From Fluviicola sp. (GTDB lineage: Bacteria > Bacteroidota > Bacteroidia > Flavobacteriales_D > Crocinitomicaceae), in the NCBI RefSeq assembly GCF_030151805.1, contig NZ_JASLCN010000396.1, positions 1-23,530 on the forward strand: a stretch of DNA of 23,530 nucleotides. The letters are read 5' to 3'. Positions 7,358-16,053 of this stretch are shown piece after piece (position 1 is the stretch's first letter; every line of letters begins with the position of its first letter). The position numbers and the translations under genes are program-made. The notes under the pieces were generated by a model. That model did not search any database and had not been told where the DNA came from. It was given only the letters and a program-made list of their open reading frames with translations.

Positions 7358-8248
7358 TTACTTTTTAAAATTCGGAGCAACGATCAAATCTTTTGTTCCG
7401 TGGTTCCAGGAATAGAAACCTTCTCCGGATTTTACCCCTTTTTTACCCGCAGTAACCATGTTTACCAACAACGGACATGGTGCATATTTCGGATTTCCGA
7501 AACCGGTATGTAATACTTCCAGAATTGCTAAACATACATCCAAACCGATAAAATCTGCCAATTGCAATGGACCCATCGGGTGAGCCATTCCCAATTTCAT
7601 GACCGTATCAATTTCTTCAACACCCGCAACACCTTCATATAAGGTATAAATTGCTTCGTTGATCATCGGCATCAAAATTCTGTTTGCCACAAATCCCGGG
7701 TAATCATTTACTTCAACCGGAACTTTGTTCAGTTTTCTGGAAGTTTCCATGATCAGGTTTGTTACCTCATCTGTTGTGGAATATCCGCGGATAATCTCAA
7801 CCAGTTTCATCACCGGAACCGGGTTCATGAAGTGCATTCCGATCACTTTTTCCGGACGATTTGTTACCGAAGCAATTTTAGTGATGGAGATGGATGAAGT
7901 ATTGGAAGCCAGGATCACATTTTCAGGAGTTAACGCATCCAATTGCTTGAAGATATTCAATTTCAGATCTACATTTTCAGTAGCTGCTTCAACAACCAGT
8001 TCAACACCTTTTACTCCTTCTTCCATCGAAGTGAAAGTGGTAATGTTTGCCAATGTTGCTGCTTTGTCAGCTTCGGTAATTGCTTCTTTTGCAACCTGAC
8101 GATCCAGGTTTTTGGTAATTGTTGCCAAACCTTTATCCAATGAAGCCTGAGCCACATCGATAAGTGATACCTTATATCCAAATTGTGCGAAGGTGTGGGC
8201 AATTCCATTTCCCATTGTTCCTGCTCCAATAACTGCTACGTTTTTCAT
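7358..8248 (-). CDS. hbd: 3-hydroxybutyryl-CoA dehydrogenase
   Basis: The 296-residue protein has an N-terminal Rossmann domain, with dinucleotide motif GAGTMGNG at 8-15 and D31 ending strand 2, which favours NAD. A helical C-terminal domain follows. Active-site residues are visible: S118 in SNTSS, H139 in GMHFMNP and E151 in VMKLVE, plus the NDYPGFVANR segment. The enzyme interconverts 3-hydroxyacyl-CoA and acetoacetyl-CoA in the cytoplasm, in beta-oxidation or butanoate metabolism. Length matches single-function family members of about 280-300 residues, with no hydratase fusion. It is probably transcribed alone: a strong terminator follows and 104 bases separate it from the TPR gene. Confidence 0.93.
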   Translation of the reverse strand: MKNVAVIGAGTMGNGIAHTFAQFGYKVSLIDVAQASLDKGLATITKNLDRQVAKEAITEADKAATLANITTFTSMEEGVKGVELVVEAATENVDLKLNIFKQLDALTPENVILASNTSSISITKIASVTNRPEKVIGMHFMNPVPVMKLVEIIRGYSTTDEVTNLIMETSRKLNKVPVEVNDYPGFVANRILMPMINEAIYTLYEGVAGVEEIDTVMKLGMAHPMGPLQLADFIGLDVCLAILEVLHTGFGNPKYAPCPLLVNMVTAGKKGVKSGEGFYSWNHGTKDLIVAPNFKK

Positions 8249-8352
8249 GAAATGAGTTCTTTTTTTTCGTGTGCGAATATAGTGAAAGTTTGTTGTTGAA
8301 TCATAGAATCAGATCGGAGGGAACAAGATTCTTTTGAATGGTTCCGGAAGTT

Positions 8353-9087
8353 CTATTTACACTTTTTTAGTTTTTCAGAAATAGTTTCCGGAACAGGTAT
8401 TCCAACCATATCATAGTCTTCCAGGATTGATTTACAAACTTTGCAAACATTTTCCGGTTGGTTTAATTCTTCGTATACACTGATTAAAATATTGATTGTG
8501 TGTGTATCCCACATGAATACGGAATCAGTATAATTTCCTGACTTTATAAAAGCGTGTAGTTCCCTGGTCTTTTTTTGGGCATAAAGCACTTCAATGATAA
8601 GACCATCAACAGCCATCAGGTCGATCAATTCGCTTTTTTTTGCACTTTCGGCATCAGTCATGGCTAACTCGTAAAGGCCTTTTTTTAAATACAATTCGCC
8701 CCGAGCAACGTATGAAAAACCATTTTGAGGATAAAATTTGATGGCTTTGGAGAATAACTCGATTTTTTTATCGGTATTTGAATCATCATCCAAAAGTGAA
8801 GCAAGGCTGTAATATGCCGGACCAAAAGTTGAATCTACCGCAAGTGCCTTTTCGTAAAATGTTTTGGCATCGCCCTGATCAGTTCCGTTATTGATTAAAA
8901 TTCCACTCATCCAATAAAGCCAAGGATCTTCAGGATTGTTTTTTATGCTCTTTGAAAGCTCTTTTTTGGCCTTTTTAGAATCTCCTTCGTTGACTTCAGC
9001 CCAAATTTTTTGATACTTTTCTGGTGGATCCTGGGCAAAAACCAGACATGAATACAGGAATGCGATGATTGTTAGTGTTGTTTTCAT
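8353..9087 (-). CDS. Exported tetratricopeptide-repeat protein
   Basis: The ATG at 9087 was chosen because MKTTLTIIAFLYSCLVFAQ then reads as a signal peptide cut before Q19. The ATG at 9105 would add six residues in front of it. The 244-residue product has TPR-like helix pairs at about 20-165, including NPEDPWLYWMSGIL, AKTFYEKALAVDSTFGPAYY and KIELFSKAIKFYPQNGFSYV. TPR arrays are protein-binding scaffolds, and this one should act in the periplasm. The C-terminal part has two cysteines in VCKVCKS and no recognised domain. It is divergent from the DUF2157 operon, and the partner is unknown. Confidence 0.78.
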   Translation of the reverse strand: MKTTLTIIAFLYSCLVFAQDPPEKYQKIWAEVNEGDSKKAKKELSKSIKNNPEDPWLYWMSGILINNGTDQGDAKTFYEKALAVDSTFGPAYYSLASLLDDDSNTDKKIELFSKAIKFYPQNGFSYVARGELYLKKGLYELAMTDAESAKKSELIDLMAVDGLIIEVLYAQKKTRELHAFIKSGNYTDSVFMWDTHTINILISVYEELNQPENVCKVCKSILEDYDMVGIPVPETISEKLKKCK

Positions 9088-9278
9088 AGATGTAAAATTA
9101 ATCATTCAATACTAATTTATTCTTACTCAGATTGTATTTCTACCAAAGGTTCGTTACGAGTTTTCATGGAATAAAACTGATTCCGTTTTCCGGCTTTAAC
9201 CTTTTTTTTCATTCGAATTGAGTTATTTACGGATAAACTTGGTTATTATTACCTGACCATAAACGCTAAAAACAACCT

Positions 9279-10217
9279 ATGGAAGAGGAAAAAAGTCTAT
9301 CCCGTACGGAACTTACTGCACTGGCAAATCACAGTGATTTAAGTCCGGAACAAATCCGAAAGGTTTATAACGAACAAATTCCCATACATCGGGCAGAATA
9401 CCAGCAATTTCTCAAATGGATTTTGTTAGTGGGCGGAATTTCACTCCTGGGTTTCGGGCTGGTATTTTTCTTTGCCTTCAATTGGCGCGATATGCCGGCT
9501 TCGTGGAAATTTGCCACCGTTTGGGTCTTCCTTCTCGGGTTTCTCATACCTGCATTTTTGCCGAAATCATCTTTGCTGACCAAACAATTACTCCTCACGG
9601 TAAGTTCGCTTTTGATCGGGGTGCTTTTTGCAGTTTTCGGACAAGTATATCAAACAGGAGCTTTTACCTATCAGTACATTGCGTTGTGGCTGGCACTCAT
9701 TGCCGTTTGGGTTGTAACGATGCATTTTGCGCCTTTGTGGATCATTTTTCATGCTTTGGTTTGTGTCGGACTCTTTGACTATTTCGACAATTACTTTTCC
9801 GTTTATGTATACCTCTATCTGGCGGTTGCACTTACGGTTGTCTGGAACGAATTGAAACCCGGAAAAGCCTTTCCGTATTGGTATTTACTGACTTTATTGA
9901 CTCCGGCGATCTTTTTCAGTACGGCCCGGACCAGTGCAATCATTATGGGAGATTCGTTCATAGCCCGTTTTGATTGGGTCGAATTTGCGATTTTCATCTT
10001 ATGTGAACTGGCTTTGTTCTGTCTGGCATTTTATAAGAAATGGCTGATTCCGATTGCTCACATTGCTTTGTCGCTCATTGTGGTTATGAATGCAAAATTA
10101 TTGAATGTATACCACGAAAATTTATTAATTCCGGCTTTTGCGACTCTGATTGTTCTGATTGGAGCTGTGTTTTTATTGATTTACTTACGAAACTACTGGA
10201 AGAATGGAAAAGCATGA
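9279..10217 (+). CDS. DUF2157 domain integral membrane protein
   Basis: This 312-residue protein has a soluble N-terminal stretch (1-45) and then about nine hydrophobic helices. The first helix, WILLVGGISLLGFGLVFFFA followed by FNWRDMP, is the DUF2157 hallmark. FGQVYQTGAFTYQ is a second conserved patch. The family has no proven function. Its 3' end overlaps the next gene by 14 bases, so the two are one operon with coupled translation. A weak promoter, TAAACTTG at 9234-9241, stands 38 bases before the ATG. Confidence 0.82.
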   Translation: MEEEKSLSRTELTALANHSDLSPEQIRKVYNEQIPIHRAEYQQFLKWILLVGGISLLGFGLVFFFAFNWRDMPASWKFATVWVFLLGFLIPAFLPKSSLLTKQLLLTVSSLLIGVLFAVFGQVYQTGAFTYQYIALWLALIAVWVVTMHFAPLWIIFHALVCVGLFDYFDNYFSVYVYLYLAVALTVVWNELKPGKAFPYWYLLTLLTPAIFFSTARTSAIIMGDSFIARFDWVEFAIFILCELALFCLAFYKKWLIPIAHIALSLIVVMNAKLLNVYHENLLIPAFATLIVLIGAVFLLIYLRNYWKNGKA

Positions 10218-11280
10218 ACAACAGTCGCAGCACTGGAAAACGTTTTTTCCTGAAGCTGTAACCGACTCTTCGAAAGTGGAGAAAGATCTGAATTACTACG
10301 GAGCGCATTTCGGAATCCGTGCTTTGGAATATGTGGTATTTATCGGGACATTGCTGGTTTTAGGCTTGTTCGGAGGAGCGATATTCCAGATTGAAGAACC
10401 CGGAACGGCATTTTACCTGTTTGTGGCTGTTTTGTTTCTGGTGGGAACGGTTATTCTGCACCGGACGGTTCACAAAAGACTGATTGATGCATTGGCAACC
10501 GGGATTGCTTTAGTCGGAACAATATCGCTTATTGCAGGATTGTTTTCCTCCGATAAGTTTACTGAAAAACAGGTGGTTGGTATTGTTTTAGTGGTGTTAG
10601 TCATGTTGATCGCTGTTTCCAGAAAGAATTTACTCACTATTTTGGGAGTAATTGCTTCTTTTTGGCTTCTGAACTGGCTTTTTGAATCGCGTGATACGTT
10701 CATTGACAATTTCAAAGCCATTGCAATGGTTTTTGTTCTTTTGCTTGCGCTCCTGGTTTATTTCGAAGAATATATCATCAGTCATTACAGTAAACAAGCT
10801 CATTTTGCAAACTACCTCAAGCATGGATTTTTTCTCGCTTTGTGCAGCTACTTTGTAGTTGGTTTTGATACCTGGTCTTATTCCCGCCAATTTCAGCTAA
10901 ATCATACGAATTGGTTGGTAATAGGCATGTATGCTGAATTATTGATTCTTGCGGTTTTGCTTTTTGTGTGGCAATACCGCCGTTTGAAACAGGAGAAAAT
11001 TTCACTTTGGATGGTCTTTTTATTGCCTTTGAGTCTTTTTTTGATGGGATTTTTCAGTGTGAAAATTGCCTTTTTCCTGTTAGCATTCCTGGCGTTTTTA
11101 TTTACGCGGTCCATTTTCGGGATCATTACCGGGGCGTTGGGACTGATCTATTCCGTGATTTATTTCTACTATGAATTGAATTGGACCCTGATGCAGAAAT
11201 CGTTGGTATTTATCGGGCTGGGAGTGTTGTATCTCGGTTTGTTTTTCTTGTTGAATGCTAAAAAACCTTCCCATGAATAA
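10204..11280 (+). CDS. DUF4401-type integral membrane protein
   Basis: The 358-residue protein begins with a soluble segment of about 40 residues and then has about ten hydrophobic helices, ending FLLNAKKPSHE. Its size, helix count and position between a DUF2157 gene and a GDYXXLXY gene identify it as the DUF4401 partner. The call rests more on context than on motifs. It overlaps the upstream gene by 14 bases and the downstream one by 8 (ATGAATAA at 11273-11280). Function is unknown. Confidence 0.72.
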   Translation: MEKHEQQSQHWKTFFPEAVTDSSKVEKDLNYYGAHFGIRALEYVVFIGTLLVLGLFGGAIFQIEEPGTAFYLFVAVLFLVGTVILHRTVHKRLIDALATGIALVGTISLIAGLFSSDKFTEKQVVGIVLVVLVMLIAVSRKNLLTILGVIASFWLLNWLFESRDTFIDNFKAIAMVFVLLLALLVYFEEYIISHYSKQAHFANYLKHGFFLALCSYFVVGFDTWSYSRQFQLNHTNWLVIGMYAELLILAVLLFVWQYRRLKQEKISLWMVFLLPLSLFLMGFFSVKIAFFLLAFLAFLFTRSIFGIITGALGLIYSVIYFYYELNWTLMQKSLVFIGLGVLYLGLFFLLNAKKPSHE

Positions 11281-11785
11281 GTTGAGATGGAGTTTACTTG
11301 CAGGTAATTTAGTACTCATCGTGGTGGTATTTACCTGGATGCTCAGAAGCAAAGAACAGTTGCTTCAAAAGGGAGATGTATTGGTTCTGAAATTACAACC
11401 GGCCGATCCGCGTTCGTTTATGATGGGAGATTACATGACCTTGAATTACGATATCAATGATGAAATCCCGACCGGAAATTCATTTGATGATTTTCATTTT
11501 TACAAGATGAATGAAAAGAAACGGACGAACGTAGTAGTCAAAATGAATGACAGCTTGGCTGTTTTTGTGCGTTTGCACAACAAAGAAGCTCTTGACAAAG
11601 GAGAATTTGTTCTGCCTTGCGAAAAACGTTATTTCAATTACGAAATCCTCCCGAACGAATATTTGTTCCAGGAAGGAAGAGCCAAACATTTCAATCGGGC
11701 TGAATACGCCCAATTCCGGGTAAATAAATCCGGAGATGTGATTATTGAATGTTTGCTGGACAAGAACCGGAAAGCGTTGAAATAG
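11273..11785 (+). CDS. GDYXXLXY domain protein
   Basis: The 170-residue product starts at the ATG at 11273. An ATG six codons earlier is possible, but this one gives a normal signal-anchor, MNKLRWSLLAGNLVLIVVVF. Residues 34-60 carry VLKLQPADPRSFMMGDYMTLNY, whose GDYMTLNY gives the family its name. The rest is a beta-rich extracytoplasmic domain. These proteins usually sit beside DUF2157/DUF4401 membrane proteins, as here, and presumably form a complex with them. No activity is known. Confidence 0.85.
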   Translation: MNKLRWSLLAGNLVLIVVVFTWMLRSKEQLLQKGDVLVLKLQPADPRSFMMGDYMTLNYDINDEIPTGNSFDDFHFYKMNEKKRTNVVVKMNDSLAVFVRLHNKEALDKGEFVLPCEKRYFNYEILPNEYLFQEGRAKHFNRAEYAQFRVNKSGDVIIECLLDKNRKALK

Positions 11786-11791
11786 ACAATT

Positions 11792-11820
11792 TTGTCGGTA
11801 GTTGATATGAAATAAGTTTG
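11792..11820 (+). promoter_or_regulatory. Consensus promoter for the small membrane protein gene
   Basis: TTG (11792-11794) and TAAGTTTG (11813-11820) are 18 bases apart, an excellent match to TTG-N17-19-TAnnTTTG. Transcription should start near 11826, leaving a leader of about 23 bases before the ATG at 11849. The gene is therefore likely expressed independently of the preceding operon. Confidence 0.7.
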
Positions 11821-11848
11821 TATCATTGTGAATACTAATTCACGATTC

Positions 11849-12214
11849 ATGTCAAACGCAAATCAGATTCTGGAACGAATCAAAGGGATTCGCCGATTTC
11901 AACCCAGTGTTATTCGAAATTCATTGATGATGGCAATGATTCAACTCGTTTCCTTAGTGGGAGCAGTAGGTTTGATTGCTTTGAGTATTGTTAAGTTAAC
12001 GAGTTCCGAACCACCAAAAGATCACGTAATCAGAGATCTTGAAGCCCTTTCCAGGTTTAATATGGACGTCGCCAAAGAAGCTCATCTGATTATTGCCTAT
12101 TTGCTGCTTTTTGGAGCCATTTTGTTGTTACTGATCTGGAGATTGACCCGAATGGTCAGACATCGGAATGCGTATATATTGGAGTTGAATGAGGTGCTGG
12201 ATGGGGAGGAGTGA
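11849..12214 (+). CDS. Small two-helix membrane protein of unknown function
   Basis: The ATG at 11849 gives a 121-residue protein; a GTG seven codons upstream was rejected because it would lie at the predicted transcription start. A basic N terminus (RIKGIRRFQPSVIRNS) is followed by a first helix, MMAMIQLVSLVGAVGLIALS. A polar loop of about 35 residues and a second helix, LIIAYLLLFGAILLLLIW, come next, and the end is a basic then acidic tail. No family was recognised. It has its own promoter and lies beside the DUF2157 operon. Confidence 0.68.
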   Translation: MSNANQILERIKGIRRFQPSVIRNSLMMAMIQLVSLVGAVGLIALSIVKLTSSEPPKDHVIRDLEALSRFNMDVAKEAHLIIAYLLLFGAILLLLIWRLTRMVRHRNAYILELNEVLDGEE

Positions 12215-12277
12215 AGGGAACATTTGATAAAGACATAGATCTTTTTCTTCTAGTGTTTGTCCAGATGGTAAATATAA

Positions 12278-12317
12278 ATGTAACAAGCAAGACATTTTTA
12301 ATTCTTGCCTGTTACAT
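12278..12317. terminator. Long inverted repeat at a convergent junction
   Basis: ATGTAACAAGCAAG (12278-12291) and CTTGCCTGTTACAT (12304-12317) are complementary at 13 of 14 positions around a 12-base AT loop. Smaller stems follow: GAGAATCA with TGATTTCTC, and CTCAT with ATGAG up to 12360. It lies between converging genes and probably ends transcription from one or both sides, although neither side has a pure T-tract. Confidence 0.5.
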
Positions 12318-12366
12318 GTAAGAGAATCATTTGTCTCTGATTTCTCATTATAAATATGAGGTGTTT

Positions 12367-13383
12367 TTATTTGAAGATAATAGGGAAAGAAGCGTTAAAT
12401 GTAAGTGTATATTTAAACTTTCCACTTGAGTTTTGGATGAATTCATTCATTAATCCGAATACAACCTGACTTGGAAATTTGCTAAGTCCCAATGTAGGAC
12501 CAATTGCCAAACAGTTCCTAACTTTAATATCCTTTAGTGAACTAATTAATGGAGAGTACGATACCAGTATTCCCAGCATCGTTTTTTTCGGACCAAGACT
12601 GTAACGCACAAAGACGTCGGCTCTGGGAACGAGATAAATTTCATTTTTTGCTTTTCCCCGGAAATAACTTTCCTGATCTCCAAATTGATTAATTTTAATA
12701 GAATCGGCAGAATTTATCAAAGTACCGTTATAGGTTACAAGATTTGATGTGCTTAAGGATCGGGTGCTTTTATTAATATAGCTAATATTTCCTGAGATAG
12801 CGTAGGAAAAATACCAATTTGATCCGTTGTTGTGGTACCAGTTAAAACCTGTTGAAAATGTTAGATTATTTTGAAGTGGGTTATATAAGTTTACAAATGT
12901 TGTATCTGGATTCAAAACAGTTGTTTCAAACGTTTTTATATGTTGAAAGGCATCACTTAATTTAAAATAAAGTGTGTTTTGTCTGAATTTATAAGTCTTA
13001 GGAGATATTTCATTTGCAGTTTGGCCGGACTTTGTTTCAATGGTTTTATCCCATGTTTTGAAGAAGGTAAATTCAAAATCCATCTTTCCGCCCCATTTTT
13101 TTTCTTGAATAAACGGACTTTTATTTTTTTCAATATTTGCAGAGGTTCCGAAATTAATTCCTACGAAATCTGGAAATAGTTGATTATCCTTCAATTTATT
13201 TTGTTTTGTCAATCTACAATTGAATGTGAATTTGTCTGAAGAACTTTCATAACCAATTCCAACATAATTTGTATCAGTACCTACCAAAATACCACTTTTA
13301 CTTTCTGTAGTAGACAAAATGGATTGAGAAAGTCCAGATAAGGAACAAAATGTAATTAATACGATTAGAAGTTTTGTTTTCAT
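12367..13383 (-). CDS. Exported protein of unknown function, probable outer-membrane barrel
   Basis: The 338-residue protein starts with a signal peptide, MKTKLLIVLITFCSLSGLSQ. The body alternates residues in barrel-like strands rich in N, S, Y and F (TFSTGFNWYHNNGSNWYFSYAISG) and ends with FNASFPIIFK. No family was recognised. The gene is clearly AT-richer than its neighbours: the 60-base line 12421-12480 has 20 G/C, against 26 in 22081-22140. It starts 7 bases after the 100-aa gene stops, so the two are an operon. Confidence 0.62.
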   Translation of the reverse strand: MKTKLLIVLITFCSLSGLSQSILSTTESKSGILVGTDTNYVGIGYESSSDKFTFNCRLTKQNKLKDNQLFPDFVGINFGTSANIEKNKSPFIQEKKWGGKMDFEFTFFKTWDKTIETKSGQTANEISPKTYKFRQNTLYFKLSDAFQHIKTFETTVLNPDTTFVNLYNPLQNNLTFSTGFNWYHNNGSNWYFSYAISGNISYINKSTRSLSTSNLVTYNGTLINSADSIKINQFGDQESYFRGKAKNEIYLVPRADVFVRYSLGPKKTMLGILVSYSPLISSLKDIKVRNCLAIGPTLGLSKFPSQVVFGLMNEFIQNSSGKFKYTLTFNASFPIIFK

Positions 13384-13390
13384 AATTCAT

Positions 13391-13693
13391 TTATTTTAAA
13401 TTGAAATTGGAGTAAGGGATCGGAACCTTGATTTCCAATCCATTCGTTTTGAATTCAATATTCGATAGCTTATAACCTGTAATACCATTGATTTGCAATT
13501 CAAAACTCTTTAATATTGTTCCCTTAGCACCGGAAAACCGTGCTAATAACTCGATCGGGTCACCATTTAATTCGACAGGATGATTCTGTACTTTGCTATT
13601 AATTGTTGGAATGAATTGATTTTCAACGAGAAATGCATGGTTATGAATGGTTCCTTCATACTCGAATTTGATACTTACTAAAACTGTTTTCAT
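13391..13693 (-). CDS. Small soluble protein of unknown function, partner of the 12367-13383 gene
   Basis: The ATG at 13693 gives 100 residues; a GTG ten codons upstream is less likely. There is no signal peptide or membrane helix. The sequence looks all-beta (MKTVLVSIKFEYEG, ELLARFSGAKGTILKSFELQ, GLEIKVPIPYSNF), perhaps a small Ig-like or jelly-roll fold. No family was recognised. It is the first gene of an AT-rich two-gene unit whose second product is exported. Confidence 0.58.
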   Translation of the reverse strand: MKTVLVSIKFEYEGTIHNHAFLVENQFIPTINSKVQNHPVELNGDPIELLARFSGAKGTILKSFELQINGITGYKLSNIEFKTNGLEIKVPIPYSNFNLK

Positions 13694-14084
13694 GACGTAA
13701 CTTTTAGGGTTGTTTCTTCCCACAAACCTCTGAAAAACAAAGCTTCCAGGAAAGGGTGTTTTCCCCGTTTCAGGGTGTTGTTTTAACCGGTCAAAGAATC
13801 CTTTCGAATAAACATGCTTGTGAAATTCAGAATGTCAAACTAGTTTTTTCATTGAAATTTGATGAAAGTGTGAATTTTAATTACCGGATGCTTACTTGTT
13901 CAGGAGGGAAATTGCCCCTTTATTCAAGGATAACCGCATTGTGAAAGACTTAGTATCAGGTACTTGTTTATTCTTCATGATCCGGTCACGATTTGTTCAA
14001 ATATACGTTCATGAATTTCCTACCTTTGCGCCACAATTAAACTCTGAAACAAACAATTTCGAACAAATCATTTTGATCGTCGAC
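13694..14084. other. 391-base divergent intergenic region
   Basis: The region separates the AT-rich unit (-) from the YfiR-SpoIIE gene (+). It contains a -7 box at 14021-14028, a direct repeat AGGGTGTT at about 13755 and 13771, and an inverted repeat, TTTCAT-N9-ATGAAA, near 13845-13866. An open frame continues upstream of the SpoIIE gene from 13896 but is not signal-peptide-like. No convincing gene was seen. Confidence 0.4.
14021..14028 (+). promoter_or_regulatory. -7 box for the YfiR-SpoIIE gene
   Basis: TACCTTTG matches TAnnTTTG exactly and places transcription start near 14034, about 50 bases before the ATG at 14085. This supports the shorter start. The nearest TTTG upstream is 25 bases away, longer than usual. 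Confidence 0.45.
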
Positions 14085-15872
14085 ATGAATAATATACTCT
14101 TTGCCGACTCATTCGGAAACCTATTGAAACGCATCTGCGCCTTGTTATTCGCGTATTTTGTCTTTACTTTCAACACCTCCGCACAGTTTTCGCGCTCCGA
14201 TGAATCGGTTGCAACAAGCATTTATACGATAATGTTGAATACGACCTGGGAAAACCAGGCCTCGTTTCAGACATTTCAGATCGGTGTGCTCGATAGTGAC
14301 ACTTCGTTTTACAGCATTGTCAAAAAGAAATACGAAGGAATTACTCTGAAAGGAAAAAAAGTCAGCGTTGTTCACTTTAAAAACCCGGATTTGGTCAGCC
14401 CGACACAGGTTCTGTGTGTCGACAAGAAATTCAATAAAAAGATTGAAAAGATCGCAAAAGCCATTTCGGGAAATTATACATTGTTGATCACGAATTCGTG
14501 TAAAGATGAGGATTACACGATGGTCAACTTTAACGGACGTTTGAAGAAGGACGATTTTAGCATCAATCAGGAAAACATGCAGAAGGCCGGATTGAAACCC
14601 ACCAATCAATTCGAAGAATACATGCAGGGAACGGTTCAGTGGGAAGAGTTGCTGACCGAATCGACAGAAAAATTGGAGAAAGAGCGTGAGAAAGTAGCCG
14701 CGAAAGAACAAACGATTAAAGCTCAGAAGGCGAAGATCAATTACCAGGAAATGTCGCTAGATGAGAAGATCAAAATGCTGGATCAGCAAAGCGAAATCCT
14801 GGAAGAACAGGCTCAAAAACTCGAAGATCAGGCAGCGGATATTGAAGATCAGGAACAGACATTGTTGAATCAGAAACGCCGCATTGAAGCTCAAAAAGGA
14901 CAGATTAACGAACAACTGCATGAACTTGGAATGCAGCGTGTGATCCTGATTATGGGATTTGTGGTTTTGGTATTGATTTTGGGAATCGTTTATGTTCTGT
15001 ACCGCAACTCGATGCAGCGCAAAAAATCCATCGTACAGCTTTCGGAACAACATGCGATTGTGAGTGAGCAGAAAAACCAGATTGAAAAAATCCTGTTTGA
15101 ATTAACGGACAGCATCCGTTATGCCTTACGGATTCAGAATGCTGTTTTGCCGAATGAACAAACCATTCGGGGAACGATTCCGGGAGATTTTTTCGTGATG
15201 TACAAACCGAAAGACATTGTCAGCGGGGATTTCTTTTTCGTAGATCGTCGCGGAGACTGGACTTTGGTTGCTGTTGCAGATTGCACCGGGCATGGTGTTC
15301 CGGGAGCATTTGTGAGTATGCTGTGCATCAGCTTGCTGAATGAAATTGTGAAACAACAGGAAATCATGCGGGCGGATATCATTCTGAATGAATTGCGCGA
15401 AAAGGTAATTAACTCGCTGCAGCAAAAAGGAATTCAGGGCGAACAAATGGACGGAATGGACATTTCCTTGTTGCTGATCAACAATAAAACACTGAAATGC
15501 CATTGGTCAGGAGCAAACAATCCGCTGTATGTTGTTCCTTCGAACAGTAATAAGCTGGAAGAATTGAAACCGGATAAACGACCGATTGCGATCTATCCGG
15601 ATATGAAAGAATTCACCAATCACGAAATTGCGGCGAAGCGCGGAGATGTATTCTATCTTTTCACGGATGGTTATTCCGATCAGTTCGGAGGTGAAAAAGG
15701 GAAGAAGTTCATGAGCCGGAATTTTAAAACCCTGCTTGCTGAACATGCGCATAAACCCATGAACGAGCAGGGTAAAATTCTGGATTCGACGATCGAGAGC
15801 TGGAAGTATGGAAACGGTGCCGATTTCGAGCAGATTGACGATATTACCGTATTGGGAATCCGGATCGGTTAG
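14085..15872 (+). CDS. YfiR-domain sensor fused to SpoIIE/PP2C serine phosphatase
   Basis: The ATG at 14085 was chosen over an upstream frame extension because the protein then begins with a signal peptide cut after A33 (NTSAQ), downstream of a -7 box. Order in 595 residues: a YfiR/DUF4154-like periplasmic domain at about 42-185, with FQIGVLDSD and the closing motif MVNFNGR followed later by AGLKP; a K/E/Q-rich coiled coil at about 195-285; a membrane helix at about 286-306; a short linker helix; and a SpoIIE-type PP2C domain from about 345 to the end. Metal-binding aspartates are visible in IVSGDFFFVD, VADCTGHGVPGA and the terminal DDITVLGI. The phosphatase should remove phosphate from a Ser/Thr protein in response to a periplasmic signal. 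SiaC at 2259 is a candidate substrate. Confidence 0.87.
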   Translation: MNNILFADSFGNLLKRICALLFAYFVFTFNTSAQFSRSDESVATSIYTIMLNTTWENQASFQTFQIGVLDSDTSFYSIVKKKYEGITLKGKKVSVVHFKNPDLVSPTQVLCVDKKFNKKIEKIAKAISGNYTLLITNSCKDEDYTMVNFNGRLKKDDFSINQENMQKAGLKPTNQFEEYMQGTVQWEELLTESTEKLEKEREKVAAKEQTIKAQKAKINYQEMSLDEKIKMLDQQSEILEEQAQKLEDQAADIEDQEQTLLNQKRRIEAQKGQINEQLHELGMQRVILIMGFVVLVLILGIVYVLYRNSMQRKKSIVQLSEQHAIVSEQKNQIEKILFELTDSIRYALRIQNAVLPNEQTIRGTIPGDFFVMYKPKDIVSGDFFFVDRRGDWTLVAVADCTGHGVPGAFVSMLCISLLNEIVKQQEIMRADIILNELREKVINSLQQKGIQGEQMDGMDISLLLINNKTLKCHWSGANNPLYVVPSNSNKLEELKPDKRPIAIYPDMKEFTNHEIAAKRGDVFYLFTDGYSDQFGGEKGKKFMSRNFKTLLAEHAHKPMNEQGKILDSTIESWKYGNGADFEQIDDITVLGIRIG

Positions 15873-16053
15873 TTTGTTCCGAAATGATTTCAGGGGCGTA
15901 AAGCAAGTTCGAGTTCGCTGCATGTAATCAAGGATGCAATTCCCGACTAACAGATAGTTGGATTTTTTGCCTACCTTGTAACATATTCGATTCGTTCCCG
16001 CGAGGAAAACAACTTCGTGTTCATCCTGGATAGCAACGATGGAATAAGCTAAA

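Noticed and set aside
7943..8143. Frames antisense to the 3-hydroxybutyryl-CoA dehydrogenase gene
   Set aside because: The dehydrogenase is unmistakable, so opposite frames are shadows.
13756..13944. 62-residue frame in the divergent gap
   Set aside because: No start context, no recognisable fold and no conservation signal; likely chance.
13896..14084. N-terminal extension of the SpoIIE gene
   Set aside because: It would put 63 residues before a clear signal peptide, and a -7 box at 14021 lies inside it.
14145..14711. 188-residue frame antisense to the YfiR-SpoIIE gene
   Set aside because: It is rich in F, L, V and R as expected from the reverse of a K/E/Q-rich coding frame and resembles no family.
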